From Rhizobium sp. ZPR4 (lineage in GTDB: Bacteria > Pseudomonadota > Alphaproteobacteria > Rhizobiales > Rhizobiaceae), in NCBI RefSeq assembly GCF_040215725.1, contig NZ_CP157969.1, positions 744,001-808,000 on the forward strand: 64,000 nt of DNA, given 5' to 3'. This document shows positions 43,851 through 51,926 of the stretch, piece after piece. The first letter of the stretch is position 1; the number at the start of each line of letters is the position of its first letter. The notes below the pieces were generated by a model, which made no database searches, was not told the DNA's origin, and saw only the letters and a program-made list of their open reading frames with translations. The translations under genes were made by a program, and so were the position numbers.

Positions 43851-44915
43851 ATGTTTCAGCTCCGCCATCTGCCTATTTTCGTTAAAATCATCATCATTTT
43901 CAGTAGTTTATTAGTTTCCGCTCCCGCCTGGGCCGACCGTGTCGTCACCGATCAGGTCGGCCGGCAGGTGCATATTCCCGATGCGGTCAACCGGGTCGTC
44001 ATACTGCAGCACCAGACGCTGAACATCGCCGTTCAGCTTGATGCGATGGACAAGGTGGTCGGCGTTCTCGACGAGTGGAAGAAGCAGCTCGGCGCCAATT
44101 ATGTGCGGCTTGCGCCGCAACTGCCGAATTTGCCGATGCCGGGCGGCCTGACCAAGGTGAATATCGAGGAGCTCTTGAAGCTGAAGCCGGACGTCGTGTT
44201 CGTGACCAACTATGCGCCGGCCGACATGGTGAAGCAGATCGAGGATGCCGGCCTTTCCGTCGTAGCAATCTCGTTGCTCGACGTGCCGCCGCAAGAGGCG
44301 GTCAAGCTCAACCCCTCGGTCAAGGACGAGCCGGCTGCGATCGACACGGGCTTTGCGACCGGCGTGCGCCTCATTGCCGATGTGCTCGGCCGCAAGGACC
44401 AGGGCGAGGCGATGATTGCGGCCACCAAGAAGACCCGCAAGCTCGTTGCTGATCGTCTCGCCGACACTCCGGCAGACAAGCGCGTGCCCGTCTATATGGC
44501 CAACCCGGATCTGACGACCTATGGCCGCGGCAAATATACCGGCCTGATGATGGAGCGCGCCGGCGCGCGCAACGTTGCAAGTTCGGTCAGCGGCTTCAAG
44601 CAGGTGACGATGGAGGACGTGCTGACATGGAACCCCGCCGTCATCTTCGTTCAGGAGCGCTATCCCGCCGTCGTGGATGAGATCAGGAAGGCTGCCTCCT
44701 GGCAGACGATCGACGCCGTCAAGAACGGGCGCATCTACCTGATGCCGGAATATGCCAAGGCATGGGGTTACCCGATGCCGGAAGCCATGGCGCTTGGCGA
44801 GCTCTGGATGGCGAAGGAGCTTTATCCGGAGCGGTTCAAGGATATCGATATGCAGAAGGAAGCGGACACCTATTACAAGGAATTCTACCGCACCGATTAT
44901 CGCGCCGTGCAATGA
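43851..44915 (+). CDS. FecB/BtuF-type ABC binding protein (probable oxyanion or metal ligand)
   Basis: A 354-residue class III periplasmic binding protein. The signal peptide (about residues 1-28, ending SAPAWAD) has a strongly hydrophobic core. TDQVGRQVHIPDAVNRVVI and LLKLKPDVVFVTNYAP identify the two-lobe fold with a rigid helix linker. Start ATG 43851 is favoured by CGGGAG upstream. Databases would name it iron-siderophore or cobalamin binding; the downstream ModA-like gene and upstream ModE-like box suggest a molybdate/tungstate system of the MolA type. Confidence 0.85.
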   Translation: MFQLRHLPIFVKIIIIFSSLLVSAPAWADRVVTDQVGRQVHIPDAVNRVVILQHQTLNIAVQLDAMDKVVGVLDEWKKQLGANYVRLAPQLPNLPMPGGLTKVNIEELLKLKPDVVFVTNYAPADMVKQIEDAGLSVVAISLLDVPPQEAVKLNPSVKDEPAAIDTGFATGVRLIADVLGRKDQGEAMIAATKKTRKLVADRLADTPADKRVPVYMANPDLTTYGRGKYTGLMMERAGARNVASSVSGFKQVTMEDVLTWNPAVIFVQERYPAVVDEIRKAASWQTIDAVKNGRIYLMPEYAKAWGYPMPEAMALGELWMAKELYPERFKDIDMQKEADTYYKEFYRTDYRAVQ

Positions 44916-45946
44916 GCGCGGCGGCTTCCAGCCGATACGGGCCTAGAGCGATGATCGCTACATTGGCGATCCTGCTTGTTATTATCGCTGTCGTCTCGCT
45001 CGGCGTCGGCCGCTACGACATTCCATTCCTGCGCGTCGTGGAAATCCTCTGGTCGCCGATCTCACCGCCGGCGGTGCCCGTCACAGCGACCGAGGCGAAT
45101 GTCGTCTTCACGGTGCGCATGCCGCGTATCCTGCTGGCGCTGCTTGCCGGTGCCGGACTGGCGCTCTCGGGCGCGACGCTGCAGGGCGTGTTCCGTAATC
45201 CTTTGGTGGGGCCGCAGGTAATGGGCGTTTCCTCGGGAGCGGCTTTCGGCGGCACGCTTGCCATCCTCTTGAGCTTTTCACGTTATGGCCTGCTCGGCTC
45301 GGCTTTCGCATTCGGTTTGTCCGCCCTGGTCATCGTCTACGCGCTGAACGGTATTGTCGCGCGGCGCAATATCCTGGCGCTTGTCCTTGCAGGCGTCGTG
45401 GTGAGCGGCTTCTTCGGAGCGCTGGTGAGCCTCGTGCAATATCTCGCCGATACCGAAGACAAGCTTCCGGCCATGGTGTTCTGGCTGCTCGGCAGCTTTG
45501 CGACGGCCAATTGGGAAAAGTTCTGGCTGATTGCGGCACCTGTCCTGATCGGCAGCCTCCTTTTGCTGGGTCTGCGCTGGCGCATCAATCTGCTGTCGAT
45601 CGGCGACGAGGATGCGCGTGCCCTCGGCGTCAATGTCGAGCCGCTGCGCTGGCTGATCCTTGTGCTGGTCTCCTGCATCGTCGCGGCGCAGGTTGCCGTC
45701 AGCGGCATCATCGGCTGGGTCGGTCTCGTCGTGCCGCATATGGCGCGTATGCTGGTCGGGCCGGATCACCGCGTAATGATGCCGGCATCTCTGCTGATCG
45801 GCGCGCTTTATTTGCTCATCATCGACACCATCGCGCGGACCGCGACCAGTTCCGAAATCCCGCTTGGCATTCTGACAGCGCTGATCGGCACGCCGGTCTT
45901 CGCTTTGGTGCTCCGGCAAACCCAGCGAGGCGTGCATGGGTTCTGA
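44912..45946 (+). CDS. FecCD-family ABC permease
   Basis: A 344-residue permease with about ten membrane helices. RMPRILLALLAGAGLALSGA and LQGVFRNPLVGPQVMGVSSG are the FecCD signature, and SGIIGWVGLVVPHMARMLVG is the coupling region. Type II importers of this fold carry vitamin B12, heme, siderophores, and in Haemophilus MolBC molybdate. ATG 44912 overlaps the previous stop as ATGA. Confidence 0.92.
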   Translation: MSAAASSRYGPRAMIATLAILLVIIAVVSLGVGRYDIPFLRVVEILWSPISPPAVPVTATEANVVFTVRMPRILLALLAGAGLALSGATLQGVFRNPLVGPQVMGVSSGAAFGGTLAILLSFSRYGLLGSAFAFGLSALVIVYALNGIVARRNILALVLAGVVVSGFFGALVSLVQYLADTEDKLPAMVFWLLGSFATANWEKFWLIAAPVLIGSLLLLGLRWRINLLSIGDEDARALGVNVEPLRWLILVLVSCIVAAQVAVSGIIGWVGLVVPHMARMLVGPDHRVMMPASLLIGALYLLIIDTIARTATSSEIPLGILTALIGTPVFALVLRQTQRGVHGF

Positions 45947-46724
45947 TCCGATCAAGCTGCGGGTCGAAGGGGCGAGCCAATCCTATGATGACGAGCGCTG
46001 GCAGTTTCGCGATCTTCATCTTGATCTTCGCGCCGGCGAGATTACCGCTATTCTCGGGCCGAACGGTCGCGGCAAGTCTACCTTGCTGCGCGTGCTGGCT
46101 GGACTTTTGAAGCCGAGCGCCGGCAGCATCACGCTGAACCTGCAGACAGGCTTCGTGCCGCAGGAGTTTTCCGGCTCCTTTCCCTATTCCGTGCTCGATG
46201 TCGTGCTGATGGGGCGTGCCCGTCACATCGGGCTGTTCCAGACGCCGCGCAAGATCGATGTCGAAAAGGCCATGGAGGCGCTTGATCTCACCGGTATGGC
46301 CGACTACGCGCAACGCAACATCGAAGCGCTCTCCGGCGGTGAACGGCAACTGGTGCTGATCGCGCGGGCGCTGGCCGGCGAAAATGCGGTGCTGTTGCTC
46401 GATGAGCCCGCCTCCGCGCTTGATCTCAAGAACCAGGATGTTGTTTTGTCGCTGCTTGCAACCCTTGCAGATCGCCAGAGACTGGCGATTGCCTTCACCA
46501 CGCATCAGCCGAACCATGCGGTCGCCATCGCCGACAAGGTGCTGCTCATGCTCGACCATGCAAGAACCATCTTCGGCGCCACCGATGATGTGATGACTGA
46601 GGATAATCTCGAAGCGCTATATGGCCTTCCGGTTCGCTCGGCGACGCTCGGCGATGGTGAACTTGCGGAGACCGCGTTCGTGCCGCTGTTCCGGCAAAGA
46701 GACCGAAAAGGAAATCGCCCGTGA
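45936..46724 (+). CDS. FecE-type ABC ATPase
   Basis: A 262-residue ATPase. Walker A is GPNGRGKST (Arg in place of the usual Ala/Ser), the signature is LSGGERQL, and Walker B is AVLLLDEPASALD. The closing His is in FTTHQPNHA. It overlaps the permease by 11 bp and the next gene by 4 bp, giving one tight operon. Confidence 0.92.
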   Translation: MGSDPIKLRVEGASQSYDDERWQFRDLHLDLRAGEITAILGPNGRGKSTLLRVLAGLLKPSAGSITLNLQTGFVPQEFSGSFPYSVLDVVLMGRARHIGLFQTPRKIDVEKAMEALDLTGMADYAQRNIEALSGGERQLVLIARALAGENAVLLLDEPASALDLKNQDVVLSLLATLADRQRLAIAFTTHQPNHAVAIADKVLLMLDHARTIFGATDDVMTEDNLEALYGLPVRSATLGDGELAETAFVPLFRQRDRKGNRP

Positions 46725-47452
46725 GCAATGCAGTTCAAGTCTTGTCTGCCGGCAGCCTGCGTCATGCCTTTCCGGCGATCATCGGTGCCTTTGCTTATGA
46801 GTTCGGCATTGGTATTTCGCTGACGCTCGGGCCTGCGGGACTATTGCGCGAAACGATCGAGGCGGGCACCAGCTTCGATCTCTTTGCCTCTGCCAACATG
46901 GCGCATCCGCGGCGGCTTGTTTCGATGGGTCTTGCGGAAGATGCGGTCTGCTTTGCCCGCAATCGGCTCTGTGTGCTCGCGCGTGCCGAGCTTGGCCTGA
47001 CAACGGAGAATTTTCTCGCGGTGCTGTCCTATCCCGCCGTGAGGATCGGCACGTCGACACCGGGCGATGATCCAGGCGGTGACTATGCTTTCGAGGTTTT
47101 CGACCGTATCGAAGCCCGGCATCCGGGAAAGGGCGAGGCGATCCAGTCCCGCTCCCGGCAATTGGTGGGCGGTCGCAATTCGCCGCCGACACCGCCAGGC
47201 AAGGGCGCTGGCTACCTGGTCACCGATGGCGTGGTCGATCTGATGATGAGCTATTCTTCGAACGCGCGTCTTCTGGCAGGTGATCCGGCTTTCAGCGTTG
47301 TTCCTGTTCCCGACGAGTTTCAACCGCTCATCGAGTACGGCATGGCGATTCGCATGGATGCGGATGTCGAAACCAGAGAGCTGCGCGACTTTTTATTGTC
47401 GCCGACCGGGCAGGAGATCTTGAACGAAGCCGGCTTTTCTCCGGTCCGCTGA
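46721..47452 (+). CDS. ModA-like molybdate-binding protein without signal peptide
   Basis: A 243-residue protein resembling molybdate/tungstate binding proteins (ModA/WtpA): VLSAGSLRHAFPAIIGAF, GPAGLLRETIEAGTSFDLFA and the C-terminal LLSPTGQEILNEAGFSPVR. It begins MSNAVQVLSAGS with no hydrophobic leader, so it is probably cytoplasmic. It could be a ligand sensor, a metal-cofactor chaperone, or a binding protein whose leader was lost. Placement in an operon that already has its own binding protein is unusual. It is coupled to the ATPase gene by a 4-bp overlap. Confidence 0.78.
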   Translation: MSNAVQVLSAGSLRHAFPAIIGAFAYEFGIGISLTLGPAGLLRETIEAGTSFDLFASANMAHPRRLVSMGLAEDAVCFARNRLCVLARAELGLTTENFLAVLSYPAVRIGTSTPGDDPGGDYAFEVFDRIEARHPGKGEAIQSRSRQLVGGRNSPPTPPGKGAGYLVTDGVVDLMMSYSSNARLLAGDPAFSVVPVPDEFQPLIEYGMAIRMDADVETRELRDFLLSPTGQEILNEAGFSPVR

Positions 47453-47457
47453 GAATA

Positions 47458-48348
47458 TCAGCTGTTCGGCGGCGCGCTCGAGCGCAGATAGACCTCGGCC
47501 TCGTCATGCAGCCATTCGCAAAAAAGTGCGGATTTCCGGTTCCGGCGGGCGCGACGGAGGGCAACATATTCGTGGCCGCTTTCCAGGAAGCCGTAGGGCG
47601 CCATCAGTCGGCCAAAGCGGATATCGTCGCTGACATAGGGCCAAGGGGCGACGCAAACGCCAAGGCCGGCGCTCGCAGCTTCGAGCATGAAGTAAAAATG
47701 CTCGTATTCGACACGAGGCCCGGTGGCGACCGATCTTTCGGAGCGGGCCAGCCAGTCGCCCCAGGCGCGCAGCCTCGTGCGCGTGTGAAGCTGAGGCAGG
47801 CCGTCGAACTCAGGCGTCGACGCCGCAAAGAGCGATGGCGCGAGCACCGCGCCCGTCTGTTCCGGAAACAGGGAAATCACATCGGCGCCGGGAGGCCATG
47901 GTGCGGTCCCAACGCGGATCGCCACATCGAAGCCGTCGCGGCTGAAATCGACGGGTTTTGACGAGGCCGACAAGCGCACTTCTATGTTGGGATATTTCGC
48001 CTGAAATCGGTAAAGGCGAGGGATGAGCCAGCGCATCGTAAAGGTGCCGGGGCAGGAGACGTCGAGCTGACCGTCTTCGGTGTCGGCCACGGCGCGCACT
48101 GACAGATCCATCTGGTCGAATGCAGTCGTGAGCCCCGTCAAAAGGGTCGCCCCGCCTTCGGTCAGTCTCAGGCGATTCTTCGGTCCTTCGAACAGAGGAA
48201 CGCCGAGCACCTCCTCGAGATGCTGGATCTGCCGGCTGATGGCGCTGTGGGTCACATTGAGCTCATCGGCCGCAAGCGTCATGCGGCCGAGCCGGCCGGC
48301 CGCTTCGAAGGCGCGCAATGCGTTCAGCGAGGGAATTCGTCTAGCCAT
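47458..48348 (-). CDS. GcvA-like LysR-family regulator
   Basis: About 296 residues. The helix-turn-helix (ALRAFEAAGRLGRMTLAADE, then THSAISRQIQHLEEVLGVPL) and effector domain (FDVAIRVGTAPWPPGADVIS, EHFYFMLEAASAGLGVCVAP) match the GcvA/AmpR group. ATG 48348 is favoured by GGAA eight bases upstream; ATG 48354 is possible, and the frame extension to 48444 is not. It is divergent from the methyltransferase gene, its possible target. Confidence 0.85.
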   Translation of the reverse strand: MARRIPSLNALRAFEAAGRLGRMTLAADELNVTHSAISRQIQHLEEVLGVPLFEGPKNRLRLTEGGATLLTGLTTAFDQMDLSVRAVADTEDGQLDVSCPGTFTMRWLIPRLYRFQAKYPNIEVRLSASSKPVDFSRDGFDVAIRVGTAPWPPGADVISLFPEQTGAVLAPSLFAASTPEFDGLPQLHTRTRLRAWGDWLARSERSVATGPRVEYEHFYFMLEAASAGLGVCVAPWPYVSDDIRFGRLMAPYGFLESGHEYVALRRARRNRKSALFCEWLHDEAEVYLRSSAPPNS

Positions 48349-48520
48349 GTGCATTTTCCGAACATTAACTGTTCGAACATATCGTTTTTCTTTCGAGAAA
48401 ATAACGTGTTTTTTGACGCCGAAAGAAGTGGACAGCGTATTCATCGAACAATGACGCGCCGATGCAACGGCATTTTCGCGTTCGGCGAAGCTATGTCTGA
48501 CAAAACAACGGAGGTATGAC

Positions 48521-49297
48521 GTGCAAGGCAGACATCAGGACGGCAGCGCAGGCGATGCGAACTACGGCGTGATCGGATCGGGCTATACCAACTACCGCCA
48601 GCCGGACCCTCATATCGCCGAATTCATCCGTACCGCCCTCGGCGATGCGAAAACCGTGTTGAATGTCGGCGCGGGTGCCGGCTCCTATGAGCCGGTCGAT
48701 CGGCGGGTGACCGCCGTCGAGCCATCGGCCTCCATGCGCGCCCAGCGGCCGGCACATCTCCCGGTCGCGATCGACGGGACGGCCGAACATCTTCCTTTTG
48801 CCGATCGGAGTTTCGATGCGGCAATGGCGACGTTCACAGTCCATCAATGGTCGGACCTCAGCCAAGGACTTGCCGAGATGCGCCGTGTCACGCGCGGACC
48901 TGTATTGGTATTGAGCTGTGATCCGGACCTGCTCGAACGATCGTGGCTGAGCGTCTATGCGTCGGAGATGATTGCCGTCGAGGCGAGACGTTATCCGGCC
49001 ATGCATACGATCGCGGCCGCCCTCGGCGGCAATGTGGAGATCAAGGCGGTGCCGATCCCGCTGAATTGTGTCGATGGCTTCGGCGAGGCCTATTATGGCA
49101 GGCCGGAACGAATGCTCGATCCCGGTGCGCGGCTTGCCAATTCGGCGTGGAGCTTTGTCGACGCCTCCGTCGGCGAGCGTTTTGCCGACGAGCTTGGCCG
49201 CGATCTCACCGACGGATCCTGGGATCGCCGTTATGGCGCCCTACGGACGCAGCCCTTCTTCGAGGGTTCGCTGCGTCTCATCATCGCAAAACCTTGA
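48521..49297 (+). CDS. SAM-dependent methyltransferase, class I
   Basis: A 258-residue methyltransferase of the UbiE/COQ5-like fold. Motif I is VLNVGAGAGSYEP, motif II region AVEPSASMRAQRP, and LPFADRSFDAAMATFTVHQW covers motifs III-IV. The substrate is unknown; the family includes many small-molecule O- and C-methyltransferases. GTG start at 48521 follows ACGGAGG. It lies 11 bp before the PdxH-like gene, so the two are probably co-transcribed. Confidence 0.82.
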   Translation: MQGRHQDGSAGDANYGVIGSGYTNYRQPDPHIAEFIRTALGDAKTVLNVGAGAGSYEPVDRRVTAVEPSASMRAQRPAHLPVAIDGTAEHLPFADRSFDAAMATFTVHQWSDLSQGLAEMRRVTRGPVLVLSCDPDLLERSWLSVYASEMIAVEARRYPAMHTIAAALGGNVEIKAVPIPLNCVDGFGEAYYGRPERMLDPGARLANSAWSFVDASVGERFADELGRDLTDGSWDRRYGALRTQPFFEGSLRLIIAKP

Positions 49298-49307
49298 GGA
49301 GAATGCC

Positions 49308-49952
49308 GTGAGAGACGAATTGCGCATACTGAAGTCCCTGGCCGGGCCTTTTCCATCCTTCGAGGCGGACCTGACACCCGATAATCCGCAAGACCTGTTT
49401 TCCGACTGGCTGCGCGATGCCATCGAGGCTGATATCAAGGAGCCTCATGCCATGGTGCTTTCCACGATCGACGAGGATGGCGTGCCGGATGCCCGCGTTC
49501 TTATCCTGAAGAACCTCGACCAGCGTGGCTGGCACTTCGCAACGACGGGCAAGGGGCCGAAGGGCCGGCAGATTGCCGCCAATCCCTCCGTGGCGCTCAC
49601 CTTCTATTGGCCGCAGCTCGGGCGGCAGGTGCGGCTGCGCGGCATGGCGTTTCAGGCCGAGGCGCATGAGCGGTATGCCGATTTCCGTGCGCGTGCATCA
49701 GGCGCCAAGGCCATCGCCCTGACCGAGCGTCAAAGCGAGGTTCTCGGCTCGTCCCAGGAGCTCGACGACGCATTGAAGGTGCAGCATCGGCGATTGCAGG
49801 ACGAACCCGATCTTGTCGCAGCCGGCTGGGCGCTTTTCATCGTCATGCCGCACGAGGTCGAATTCTGGCAGGGAGACGCCGAGCGCCGTCACCATCGTTT
49901 GCGATATCGGCGTGAAAAGACAGGCTGGTTGAAGGAGCGACTCTGGCCGTGA
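49308..49952 (+). CDS. Pyridoxamine 5'-phosphate oxidase-like protein (PdxH family)
   Basis: A 214-residue FMN-binding split-barrel protein. FMN contacts ARVLILKNLDQRGWHFATTG and NPSVALTFYWPQLGRQVRLR, and the dimer C-terminus RYRREKTGWLKERLWP, agree with PdxH (pyridoxine 5'-phosphate oxidase C-terminal). A substrate arginine is kept near the end. GAGGAGA precedes the GTG at 49308. It may be a second PdxH or a relative with another role. Confidence 0.82.
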   Translation: MRDELRILKSLAGPFPSFEADLTPDNPQDLFSDWLRDAIEADIKEPHAMVLSTIDEDGVPDARVLILKNLDQRGWHFATTGKGPKGRQIAANPSVALTFYWPQLGRQVRLRGMAFQAEAHERYADFRARASGAKAIALTERQSEVLGSSQELDDALKVQHRRLQDEPDLVAAGWALFIVMPHEVEFWQGDAERRHHRLRYRREKTGWLKERLWP

Positions 49953-49996
49953 TGCCTCGTGCTTTGATGACTGGGCTTGCCTGATGGGGAAAGACG

Positions 49997-50032
49997 CACT
50001 AGCGTAATATTCGAAGAAATATAACGCTAGTG
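49997..50032 (+). promoter_or_regulatory. Inverted repeat upstream of the DUF2325 gene
   Basis: CACTAGCGTAATATT and AATATAACGCTAGTG pair over 15 bases with one mismatch around the 6-nt loop CGAAGA. The repeat ends 5 bp before the start codon, so it would occlude ribosome access as RNA or act as an operator on DNA. Confidence 0.55.
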
Positions 50033-50037
50033 CTCAC

Positions 50038-51267
50038 ATGTCGGTTCTTCTCAATCACAAACGGCCCTTTGCGCTTCCGATCGTCGAACGACGCCCGGAC
50101 GATCGACCGACTCTTTCGTCGGCATCTGTCAGGACCCAGCGGCTGAAAACCTGGGAACTCCCGTCGATGTTCCATTGTTCGATTGTCGGCACATGCCTGA
50201 CGACGACGGAGCTGCGGCAGATGCTGGCGAAAGCAGGTGATATCGATACGAAGACGGCGACCGACCATGTCTTGCATAGCCGCGGTGTCCGGGCAGCCGG
50301 CCAGCGTGACATTGCCGCCAAGCTTCTGAACAAGGCGCTCGATCGTCGTCACGAACGCATTCTCAAGCAGTTTTCAAAGCTTTCGACCCCGGCGGAGATC
50401 AAGGCTCAGTGGGACAAGGCCGTCGATGACGGCGATATATCGGGAGCCTATTGGGCCGTCATGAGCCATCCTGCCAGCGATCGTCCGCTGATGAACGATA
50501 TTTTTGGCGAAGTGCATATGCTGTCGCATCTCGTCGGCAGCTCCAGCCGTCTTGATCTGGCACGTTTGCGTAAGCTGCAACTGGATGTCGAGGCGAGAGA
50601 CGAGAAGATCGACCGCCAGGAGGCCCGTCTCCAGGCGGCAGCTCAAGACAATGTCATCCTGCAAAAGCGCATAGAAGAACTGGAGCAAAGCCTGCGGCGC
50701 GCGCAGGCGGCTGTCGGCGATCCCGTTTCCGCAGGCGCGGGGCAACGTCAGGAGGCAAGGCTTTCGGAGAAGCTGCAGGCAGCCGGGGAGCGCGCCGAGG
50801 GATACGAGAAACGTCTTGCATCTTCCGAGGCGAAGCTTGTCGAAGCCCGGTTGCAAGTGTCCGTCCTTCTCGAAGAGAATCAAATATTGAAGCATGAGTT
50901 GGATCTGCTCGAGGCGGCCATTGCGCCGGACGCTCATCCTGCCGCTGCGACAGATACGGATGGGTATGAGACGCTGCTTTATGTCGGCGGCCGCCCGAGC
51001 CTGTTCGATCGCTTGCGGAAACTCGCCGAAAGCAGGAACATAGAGCTGCTGTTTCATGATGGTGGCGTCGAGGACAATCTTTCCCTGTTGCCGGCCCTGG
51101 TCGGGAGGGCATCATCGGCGGTTTTTCCGGTTGATTGCATCAGCCATTCGGCCTCCGACATGGTGAAGCGGCTTTGCCGCGACAGCGACAAGACGTATCT
51201 GCCGCTTCGCTCGGCAAGCCTGGCGAGTTTCGCCGCTGTGATTGCTGCGCCCCTGGCGGCTGAATGA
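50038..51267 (+). CDS. DUF2325 coiled-coil protein of unknown function
   Basis: A 409-residue protein in three parts: an N-terminal region with the conserved FHCSIVGTCLTTTELR (Cys47, Cys53), a long heptad coiled coil at about 175-295, and a C-terminal DUF2325 domain (313-400: LLYVGGRPSLFDRL, then FPVDCISHSASDMVKRLC). No membrane segment or signal peptide is seen. DUF2325 has no firmly assigned activity; conserved Cys and His hint at metal or redox sensing. No ribosome site is obvious because the inverted repeat fills the leader. Confidence 0.75.
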   Translation: MSVLLNHKRPFALPIVERRPDDRPTLSSASVRTQRLKTWELPSMFHCSIVGTCLTTTELRQMLAKAGDIDTKTATDHVLHSRGVRAAGQRDIAAKLLNKALDRRHERILKQFSKLSTPAEIKAQWDKAVDDGDISGAYWAVMSHPASDRPLMNDIFGEVHMLSHLVGSSSRLDLARLRKLQLDVEARDEKIDRQEARLQAAAQDNVILQKRIEELEQSLRRAQAAVGDPVSAGAGQRQEARLSEKLQAAGERAEGYEKRLASSEAKLVEARLQVSVLLEENQILKHELDLLEAAIAPDAHPAAATDTDGYETLLYVGGRPSLFDRLRKLAESRNIELLFHDGGVEDNLSLLPALVGRASSAVFPVDCISHSASDMVKRLCRDSDKTYLPLRSASLASFAAVIAAPLAAE

Positions 51268-51419
51268 AGACCGTTCACGTTTCGGTGTTCTCACCAGCAT
51301 GTGTGTAACAAGACGGCCCTCTCTTCCGTAATCCATGGTGACGGGGCGCCCCGTCGCCGAAGCAATATCAGGCCGGATGTCCTGTGAGCTCGGCTTGTCC
51401 GCTGAAGGAGAACGGTGCG

Positions 51420-51908
51420 ATGCTGAACAGACGACGAGTGCTTCTGGCAACGGTTCTTGGTGCCATCGGCCTGCGATTGGGCTACGGCTCTGCTGCAGCC
51501 AAAACCTCCATGAATTTCCCCGTTTCGCATACGGATCAGGAATGGCGGAAGATTTTGACGGCGGACCAATATGCCGTCCTCAGGGAAGAGGGAACCGAGC
51601 GTCCCTTCACCAGCCCGCTACTGAACGAGCACGGCAAGGGGAATTTCGCCTGCGCCGGCTGCAATCAGGATGCGTTTTCCTCGGCCACGAAATTCGACAG
51701 CGGCACCGGCTGGCCAAGCTTCTGGGCGCCGCTCGACACCGCCGTGGCAACGTCGCGCGATACCTCCTTCGGCATGGCGCGCGACGAAGTACATTGTACT
51801 CGCTGCGGCGGCCATCTCGGGCATGTCTTCAACGATGGGCCGAAGCCGACTGGGCTGCGCTACTGCATGAACGGCGTCGCCATGACATTCCATAGGGCTG
51901 CTGCCTGA
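51420..51908 (+). CDS. msrB: Exported peptide-methionine (R)-S-oxide reductase
   Basis: A 162-residue MsrB with an N-terminal leader (MLNRRRVLLATVLGAIGLRL), a twin-arginine-like or Sec signal. Zinc ligands are CAGC and CTRCGGHLGH, GTGWPSFWAP is the family box and RYCMNG holds the catalytic Cys. It would repair oxidised periplasmic methionine. It is immediately followed by a DipZ-like thiol-electron carrier that can re-reduce it. Confidence 0.9.
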   Translation: MLNRRRVLLATVLGAIGLRLGYGSAAAKTSMNFPVSHTDQEWRKILTADQYAVLREEGTERPFTSPLLNEHGKGNFACAGCNQDAFSSATKFDSGTGWPSFWAPLDTAVATSRDTSFGMARDEVHCTRCGGHLGHVFNDGPKPTGLRYCMNGVAMTFHRAAA

Positions 51909-51926
51909 ACGATCAGAGACCGAACG

